From Streptacidiphilus jeojiense (GTDB lineage: Bacteria; Actinomycetota; Actinomycetes; Streptomycetales; Streptomycetaceae): a stretch of DNA of 64,000 bases. Position numbers and translations under genes: made by a program. Below the pieces are notes generated by a model, which was not told the origin of the DNA, did not search any database, and worked only from the letters and a program-made list of their open reading frames with translations. Where the stretch lies: positions 186,001 to 250,000 of the forward strand of contig NZ_JOEH01000002.1 in the NCBI RefSeq assembly GCF_000719095.1, given 5' to 3'. Below are positions 58,895 to 64,000 of the stretch, piece after piece (positions within the stretch are counted from its first letter, which is position 1; each line of letters starts with the position of its first letter).

Positions 58895-59317
58895 ATGAAC
58901 GAGTCTGTGGACGGTGGCACTGCCGACGGCGGCGCGGTCGACCCCGAGCTGGTCGAGCTGGCCGCGCGGGTCTTCGACGCGGCCAGAGCGGGGGACGCCC
59001 CCGCACTGGCGGCCTACGTGGACGCCGGAGCCCCCGCCGACCTCTGCAACGACCGGGGCGACACCCTGGTGATGCTCGCCGCCTACCACGGCCATGCCGA
59101 GGCGGTGCGGACCCTGCTGGAGCGGGGCGCGGACGCCAACCGTGCCAACGACCGCGGGCAGACCCCGCTGGCCGGTGCCGTGTTCAAGGGCGAGGACGCG
59201 GTGATAGAGGCCCTGCTGGCCGGCGGAGCCGATCCGCACGCGGGACAGCCCTCGGCCGCCGCCACCGCCGAGATGTTCGGACGCACGGCCCTGGTGGAGC
59301 GGTTCACAGCGCTCTGA
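58895..59317 (+). CDS. Ankyrin-repeat protein
   Basis: A 140-residue protein with about three ankyrin repeats: an opening helix pair (LVELAARVFDAARAGDAPAL), NDRGDTLVMLAAYHGHAEAV, NDRGQTPLAGAVFKGEDAVI and a partial fourth ending in FGRTALVERFTAL. Ankyrin repeats bind partner proteins; this one has no other domain. GAGGAGAAGCGGA precedes ATG 58895. It is followed by a GNAT acetyltransferase gene 22 bases later in the same direction, possibly in one transcript. Partner unknown. Confidence 0.88.
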   Translation: MNESVDGGTADGGAVDPELVELAARVFDAARAGDAPALAAYVDAGAPADLCNDRGDTLVMLAAYHGHAEAVRTLLERGADANRANDRGQTPLAGAVFKGEDAVIEALLAGGADPHAGQPSAAATAEMFGRTALVERFTAL

Positions 59318-59327
59318 GCGGCCCGGT

Positions 59328-59333
59328 TACCAT
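59328..59333 (+). promoter_or_regulatory. -10-like TACCAT, probable leaderless start
   Basis: TACCAT ends six bases before ATG 59340 and no ribosome-binding site is present. It overlaps the end region of the ankyrin gene's transcript. Confidence 0.4.
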
Positions 59334-59339
59334 TTCCGA

Positions 59340-59840
59340 ATGGACATTCGAGCCGTGGGCTACGCCCATCCCGACGCCCAGCGCCTCATCGCGGAGGTCC
59401 AGCAGGAGTACGTGCGCCGCTACGGCGACGTCGACCTGAGCCCGGTCGACCCGGCCCAGTTCGACCCGCCGCAGGGCCTGTTCGCGGTGGTGTACGACGC
59501 CGACGGCACCCCGGTGGGGACGGGGGCCTGGCGGGCCCGCGAGGCCGGCGAGCCCGGACTCGCGGACGGCGACGCCGAGCTCAAGCGGATGTACACGGTG
59601 CCCTCCGCCCGGGGGCGCGGACTGGCCAGGGCCATGCTGCGGTTCCTGGAGCAGGAGGCCGGCCGGGCCGGTCGGCTGCGGCTGGTCCTGGAGACCGGCA
59701 CCGAGCAGCCCGAGGCGCTGGCGCTCTACGCCTCCGAGGGCTACCTGCCCACGGAGAAGTTCGGCTTCTACCGGGACAGCCCGTTGAGCGTCTGCCTGGC
59801 CAAGCCGATCGCCGTGGCGGCGGTGCCGGCGGCGTCGTAG
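59340..59840 (+). CDS. GNAT-family N-acetyltransferase
   Basis: A 166-residue acetyltransferase. Motif A is MYTVPSARGRGLARAMLRFL, where RGRGLA is the CoA pyrophosphate loop, and the later block is LRLVLETGTEQPEALALYAS with EGYLPTEKFGFY, the usual motif B. GAGVRG-like text is absent; a VYDADGTPVGTGAWRA strand precedes motif A. It follows the ankyrin gene by 22 bases, with a possible leaderless promoter between. Substrate unknown. Confidence 0.87.
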   Translation: MDIRAVGYAHPDAQRLIAEVQQEYVRRYGDVDLSPVDPAQFDPPQGLFAVVYDADGTPVGTGAWRAREAGEPGLADGDAELKRMYTVPSARGRGLARAMLRFLEQEAGRAGRLRLVLETGTEQPEALALYASEGYLPTEKFGFYRDSPLSVCLAKPIAVAAVPAAS

Positions 59841-59926
59841 CGCGTCCGGAGGTACGACGCCGCGCGCGGGCGGCCGGGTCCCAGCAGACTGGGGAGAAAT
59901 CCACCCGTCCCCGGAAAGGCCGTTCC

Positions 59927-60514
59927 ATGCACCTCATCGACCGCAAGGACCTCGGACTGCTGGTGCTGCGCCTGGGCACCGGCGGCGTGCTCTTCGCCCA
60001 CGGCTCGCAGAAGCTGCTCGGCTGGTTCGGCGGCGGCGGGATCGAGGGCACCTCCAAGGCCATGGAGCACATGGGCTTCACCCCCGGACGGCCGAGTGCG
60101 ATCGCGGCCGGTCTGGGCGAGGCCGGCGGCGGCGCGCTGCTGGCGCTGGGCCTGTCCACCCCCGCTGCGGGGGCGGCCGCGGCCGGGGCGATGGCGGGGG
60201 CGGTGGCCGTGCACGCCCCCGCGGGCTTCTTCGCCCACGGCGGCGGCTACGAGTACCCGGCCTTCCTCGGCTTCGTGGCGGCCGGACTGGGACTGGCCGG
60301 TCCGGGGCGCTACTCGGTGGACCACCTCACCCGGCACCGGCTGGACCGCTCGGTGACCGTTCTGCTGGCCTTCGCCGCCAGCGCGACCGCGGCCGCCGCG
60401 GTGGTCAACCGCCGCACCGCGGCCGTCGCCGCCGCGGCCCCGGCGCAGGAGACGCCGCAGGAGGCGTCCCAGGAGGAGCCGACCGAGCCGGAGGGGCCGA
60501 CCGGTGTGGCATGA
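59927..60514 (+). CDS. DoxX-family membrane protein
   Basis: A 195-residue protein of the DoxX/DoxD type. Visible are LGLLVLRLGTGGVLFAHGSQ, the KLLGWFGGGGIEGT turn (the DoxX fingerprint), a hydrophobic run with GAAAAGAMAGAVAVHAPAGF, then FLGFVAAGLGLAGPGRYSVD and a final helix. The C-terminus is a low-complexity Glu/Pro/Gln tail of about 30 residues. DoxX proteins in mycobacteria form an oxidoreductase complex that responds to thiol/oxidative stress; this copy has no such partners nearby. GGAAAGGCC precedes the ATG. Confidence 0.87.
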   Translation: MHLIDRKDLGLLVLRLGTGGVLFAHGSQKLLGWFGGGGIEGTSKAMEHMGFTPGRPSAIAAGLGEAGGGALLALGLSTPAAGAAAAGAMAGAVAVHAPAGFFAHGGGYEYPAFLGFVAAGLGLAGPGRYSVDHLTRHRLDRSVTVLLAFAASATAAAAVVNRRTAAVAAAAPAQETPQEASQEEPTEPEGPTGVA

Positions 60515-60551
60515 TCGGCGGCGGCTGGGGAGCTGACGCTGGGGAACAGGT

Positions 60552-62888
60552 GTGTCCATGGGGCGGTTCGGCGATTCGCCGATGTGGTTCGAGCGGCCGG
60601 CGCGGCGCTGGGTCGAGGGCTTCCCGGTGGGGAACGGCCGGCTCGGCGCCATGGTGTGGGGGGAGCCCGGCGGGTGCCGTTGGTCCGTCAACGAGGAGAC
60701 CTTCTGGTCCGGGCCCCGGCGAGTGGAGCCGCCGCAGGTGCCGGACGGGCTGCTCGACGCGGTCAGGGCGGACCTGCGGGCCGGACGCTTCGTCGACGCC
60801 GGACGGCGGCTGCAGGCGGTGCAGGGGCGGTCGGCCGAGGCCTTCCAGCCGGTCGGCGACCTGGTTCTGAGGCTGACGGACGATCAGGGGGAGTACCACG
60901 GCCGGGAACTGATGCTCCGTGAGGGAGTGGCCCGGGCCGGCTGGGGCCGGGTGCGGCAGGAGGTGCTGGCGAGCGTCGGCACCGGGCTGCTGCTGGTCCG
61001 GCTGGAGAGCGACGAACCCGGCGGTCTGAACGGCGAGTTGGGCTGGGACAGCCCGCAGCTGCGGCAGTCGGTCCGGCCCTGGGGCGCCGACGGGCTGGCA
61101 TTGCTGCTGGCCGCGCCGTCCCGGGTCGGCCAGGACGCCCAGGGGCGGCCGCTGGTCGAGCACGAGGACCATGCGCTGCGCGCCGCCGCCCTGGCCCGGG
61201 TACGGGTCGAGGGTGATGGCACGGTCGAACCGCAGGGGCAGCGGCTGCTGCTGCGCGGGGTCCGGGCGCTGACCCTGTTCGTCGACGCGCGCACCGGCTT
61301 CGAGGGCTGGGACCGGGATCCGGTGCGCAGCGAGGAGCAGTGCCTGGCGGCGGCCGAGGCCGGGATCGAGGCCGGCTACGCACGCCCCTGGGAGCAGCTG
61401 CGCGCCGAGCACGGCGCCGAGCACGCGGAGCGGATGGACCGGGTGCGGCTGCGGCTGGACGCCCCCGGGGACAGCGGGCTCCCGCTCGACGCCAGGCTGC
61501 ACGCCCGGGCGTCCGGAGCGGTGGACGAGCAGCTCGTCCCGCTGCTGTTCGACTTCGGCCGCTACCTGCTGCTGGCCTGCTCCCGCCCCGGACCGCTGGC
61601 CCAGCCGGCCCATCTGCAGGGGCTCTGGAACGACCAGGTCACCCCGCCCTGGAACTGCGACTACACGGTCAACATCAACACCCAGATGAACTACTGGGCC
61701 GCCGAGACCGCGGCGCTGCCGGAGTGCCACGAGCCGCTGCTGCGCCTGGTCGCGGATCTCGCCGAGGCCGGCCGCGGTGTCGCCGCCGACCTCTACGGCG
61801 CGGACGGCTGGGCCTGCCACCACAACACCGACCTCTGGCGCGGCAGCTGGCCGGTCGGTGAGGGCAGTGGCGATCCGATGTGGTCGCAGTGGCCGATGGG
61901 CGGGGTCTGGCTGGCGCTGCACCTGGCCGAGCACTGGGAGTTCGGCCGCGACCAGGAGTTCCTGCGCGGCACCGGCTGGCCGGTCGCGGCGGGGGCGGCC
62001 CGGTTCGCTCTGGACCTGCTGACCGAGGACGAGGAGGGCTTCCTGGTCACCGCTCCGGCCACCTCCCCGGAGAACCGCTTCGCCACCCCCGAGGGGCCCG
62101 CCTCGGTCGACCTGTCCACCACCATGGACGGAACCCTGCTGCGCGAGCTCTTCAGGTTCCTGCTGGAGTCGGCGCAGGCCGCCGGGGACGGCGCCGATCC
62201 GGACCTGCTGGAGCGGATCCGGACCGCGCTGCCGCGGCTGCGTCCGCTGCGCGCCGATGCCCGGGGCCGGCTGCTGGAGTGGCACACCGAGCGGGAGGAG
62301 ACCGAGCCGCACCACCGCCACCTCTCGCATCTGCTCGGCGTCCACCCGGGCCGCAGCCTCACCGCTCCGGGCCTGCGCGAGGCCGCCCGCCGCAGCCTGG
62401 AGCAGCGCGGCGACGAGAGCACCGGCTGGTCGACCGCCTGGAAGACCGCCCTGTGGGCCAGGCTCGGTGACGGTGCGTCGGCCCACCGGCTGCTCGGGGT
62501 GATGCTACGGCCGGTGAGCGCGGACCGGGGCGAGACCGGCGGGGTGTACGAGTCGCTGCTGTGCGCCCACCCGCCGTTCCAGATCGACGGCAACCTCGGC
62601 GTGGTCGCCGGGATCGCCGAGATGCTGCTGCAGTCCCACGACGGCGCCCTCGACCTGCTGCCGGCGCTGCCGCCGGCCTGGCCCTCCGGCGAGGTCCACG
62701 GACTGCGCGCCCGCGGCGGCGTCACCGTGCAACGGCTCGGCTGGAGCGACGGCGTGCCGGTCGTGGTGCGGCTGGTCGCGGCGCGACCGACGGCGCTGCG
62801 GCTGCGCTGGCGCGACGCCGGAGGGGTCCCGCGGGAGCGGATGCTGACGGTGGACCGGAGGGGCTGCGAAACAGGTCTGGCCGGCTGA
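60552..62888 (+). CDS. Glycoside hydrolase family 95-type protein (alpha-fucosidase-like)
   Basis: A 778-residue inverting glycosidase of the GH95 fold. Family text: WVEGFPVGNGRLGAMVWGEP, then SVNEETFWSGPRR near the N-terminus; ARLHARASGAVDEQLVPLLF and FGRYLLLACSRPG; the catalytic region ADGWACHHNTDLWRGSWPV with QGLWNDQVTPPWNCDYTVN; and PFQIDGNLGVVAGIAEML. No signal peptide, so it appears intracellular. Such enzymes remove alpha-L-fucose or alpha-L-galactose. GTG 60552 is chosen, and ATG 60558 is an alternative. The N-terminal beta domain and catalytic (alpha/alpha)6 barrel are complete. Confidence 0.9.
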   Translation: MSMGRFGDSPMWFERPARRWVEGFPVGNGRLGAMVWGEPGGCRWSVNEETFWSGPRRVEPPQVPDGLLDAVRADLRAGRFVDAGRRLQAVQGRSAEAFQPVGDLVLRLTDDQGEYHGRELMLREGVARAGWGRVRQEVLASVGTGLLLVRLESDEPGGLNGELGWDSPQLRQSVRPWGADGLALLLAAPSRVGQDAQGRPLVEHEDHALRAAALARVRVEGDGTVEPQGQRLLLRGVRALTLFVDARTGFEGWDRDPVRSEEQCLAAAEAGIEAGYARPWEQLRAEHGAEHAERMDRVRLRLDAPGDSGLPLDARLHARASGAVDEQLVPLLFDFGRYLLLACSRPGPLAQPAHLQGLWNDQVTPPWNCDYTVNINTQMNYWAAETAALPECHEPLLRLVADLAEAGRGVAADLYGADGWACHHNTDLWRGSWPVGEGSGDPMWSQWPMGGVWLALHLAEHWEFGRDQEFLRGTGWPVAAGAARFALDLLTEDEEGFLVTAPATSPENRFATPEGPASVDLSTTMDGTLLRELFRFLLESAQAAGDGADPDLLERIRTALPRLRPLRADARGRLLEWHTEREETEPHHRHLSHLLGVHPGRSLTAPGLREAARRSLEQRGDESTGWSTAWKTALWARLGDGASAHRLLGVMLRPVSADRGETGGVYESLLCAHPPFQIDGNLGVVAGIAEMLLQSHDGALDLLPALPPAWPSGEVHGLRARGGVTVQRLGWSDGVPVVVRLVAARPTALRLRWRDAGGVPRERMLTVDRRGCETGLAG

Positions 62889-62978
62889 CGAGAAACCTCC
62901 CGGCGGCCGCCAACCCGCCGGCCGGGCCACCCCATCCATAGGGGTAGAGGCAGGACCGGCGGCGATGGGGGCAGAGCG

Positions 62979-63509
62979 GTGCACAGTGACGATCCGGAGC
63001 TTCGTGAGTTCCTCAGTCACCGGCGCGGTGCGCTGCTGCGCTCCGCCTACCTCATGTGCGGCGACGCCCATGCGGCCGAGGACCTGGTCCAGAGCACGCT
63101 GATCAAGGTGGTGCTGGCCAGCCGGGGACGCCGCCGCATCGACCACCTCGACGCCTATGCGCGCCGCACCCTGGTCAACACCTTCATCGCCTCACGAAGA
63201 CGGCTGTGGAACCGGGAACGCCCGCACGGGGAGCTCCCGGACGCCGCGGAGCCGGCGGGCGACGCCGACCTGGGGATGGCGGTGCGGGTGGCACTGCTGC
63301 GTCTGGCTCCGCGTCAGCGGGCGGTGCTGGTCCTGCGCTTCTTCGAGGACCAGAGCGTGCAGGCGACCGCGGAACTGCTCGGAGTGAGCGAGGGAACGGT
63401 GAAGAGCCAGACCGCCCGTGGGCTGACCGTGCTCCGCGCGGCCCTGGGCGACCTGGTGGGGAGTGTCGTGGACGGGGATCTGACCGAGATGCACGGAGTT
63501 GTCCGATGA
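62979..63509 (+). CDS. SigE-family (ECF) RNA polymerase sigma factor
   Basis: A 176-residue sigma factor. Region 2: FLSHRRGALLRSAYLMCGDA with HAAEDLVQSTLIKVV; region 4: LRLAPRQRAVLVLRFFEDQS followed by helix-turn-helix ATAELLGVSEGTVKSQTARG. The LMCGD...AEDLVQ wording is typical of the SigE-family group common in Streptomyces. GTG 62979 is 90 bases after the fucosidase gene. Its stop overlaps the next gene's start (ATGA), so the pair is coupled, exactly like the pair at 8267-9543. Confidence 0.9.
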   Translation: MHSDDPELREFLSHRRGALLRSAYLMCGDAHAAEDLVQSTLIKVVLASRGRRRIDHLDAYARRTLVNTFIASRRRLWNRERPHGELPDAAEPAGDADLGMAVRVALLRLAPRQRAVLVLRFFEDQSVQATAELLGVSEGTVKSQTARGLTVLRAALGDLVGSVVDGDLTEMHGVVR

Positions 63510-64000
63510 CGGACTACACAGTGAGGGAACTGATGGACAAGGCGTTGGAAGGGCTGCTCCTGCCCGGCGAGGACATCACCGAGAGCGTGCTGGCGCAGGC
63601 GTCGCACCGTCAGCGACGCCGCAGGTCCGTGGCGGTGGCGGCATCGGCCGCCGGGCTCGCGACGGTCGCGGGCCTCGCCGTGCTGCTCCCTCAGGTGGCG
63701 AACGGCGCCACCGACCGGAAACCGGGCCCGGCGACGCTGACCGCGCCCCCGGTCGCTGCGACGCACCCCACTGCGACGCGCCCCGCCGTCGATCCCGCGT
63801 CCGTGGTCGCCGGCCTGCTTCCGGCCGGGAGCGGCAGAATCGTCAAGATCAAGGACGAACCTCCCACACCCGCACCGCCGGGCACGCCCGCAGTCACGGT
63901 CTGGCCGACGTCCCGGTTGGCCGGCACCTACCTGATCGTCAGGAACGGTCGGACCGCCGCCGTGGTCATCCAGTCCTACGATCCCAAGGCCAGGCCGGTG
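63506..64000 (+). CDS. Membrane-anchored sigma-factor partner (5' part)
   Basis: The first 165 codons of a gene that runs past the window end with no stop. Product: cytoplasmic N-terminus with a basic run (ASHRQRRRRSVAV, about residues 32-45), one transmembrane segment (VAASAAGLATVAGLAVLLPQ, about 44-63), then an extracytoplasmic, Pro/Thr-rich part (TAPPVAATHPTATRPAVDP) and a beta-rich section (VTVWPTSRLAGTYLIVRNGR). ATG 63506 overlaps the sigma stop. Layout and coupling match the protein at 8267, so it is a likely sigma regulator, possibly an anti-sigma factor. The C-terminus is unseen. Confidence 0.65.
   Translation, partial: MTDYTVRELMDKALEGLLLPGEDITESVLAQASHRQRRRRSVAVAASAAGLATVAGLAVLLPQVANGATDRKPGPATLTAPPVAATHPTATRPAVDPASVVAGLLPAGSGRIVKIKDEPPTPAPPGTPAVTVWPTSRLAGTYLIVRNGRTAAVVIQSYDPKARPV

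Overview
The window is high-GC actinobacterial DNA, almost certainly from the family Streptomycetaceae (Streptomyces, Kitasatospora or Streptacidiphilus). The evidence is strong G/C bias at third codon positions, many GTG starts, many ATGA/GTGA stop-start overlaps, an F420-dependent enzyme, an RbpA with its oxidative-stress (sigma-R type) promoter, a smeA-sffA sporulation operon and the actinomycete rib order ribE-ribM-ribBA-ribH. I see no tRNA, rRNA, CRISPR array, intact insertion sequence or phage. The genus is inference.

Left part (1-32.7 kb): mostly short, often convergent or divergent transcription units of variable-looking content. They include the tail of an amino-acid ABC importer with its lipoprotein, several small-molecule methyltransferases, a GNAT acetyltransferase, an Rrf2 regulator divergent from a nitroreductase-hemerythrin fusion, and a MarR regulator. 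A sigma factor is translationally coupled to a membrane-anchored partner, and a TetR/MMPL exporter pair shares two matching operators. There are also a GH3 lipoprotein, an ATP-grasp enzyme, a FUSC membrane protein, two NarL-type two-component systems, a nucleobase permease, an AspT-like exchanger and a YbaK deacylase.

Middle part (32.8-42.9 kb): an FMN riboswitch with a readable expression platform leads into a possible 31-codon leader frame and ribE-ribM-ribBA-ribH. Then come hisE and hisG (separated by a strong hairpin), a small PH-domain membrane protein, two coupled CNNM/CorC-type transporters and a NatAB-type ABC exporter.

Right part (43-64 kb): a TPR-AAA+ ATPase, a 919-base non-coding stretch with a large nested hairpin, an acyl-CoA dehydrogenase, an Lrp/AsnC regulator next to a YtcJ-like amidohydrolase, lnt and ppm1 side by side, fxsA, rbpA, a glycerophosphodiesterase and the smeA-sffA division/sporulation operon. 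It ends with an ankyrin protein, GNAT, DoxX, a GH95 fucosidase and a second sigma factor plus membrane-partner pair that runs off the window. From memory, ribE to smeA follows the chromosomal order of the S. coelicolor core (about SCO1443 down to SCO1414); this could not be checked here.

Non-coding signals stand out. A dispersed 22-23-base inverted repeat lies between convergent gene ends (two full copies, one half copy). There are several perfect terminator hairpins, paired regulator operators, a cluster of five GGGGTCACT motifs, and a set of starts with a -10-like hexamer 6-8 bases upstream and no ribosome-binding site, which suggests leaderless mRNAs.
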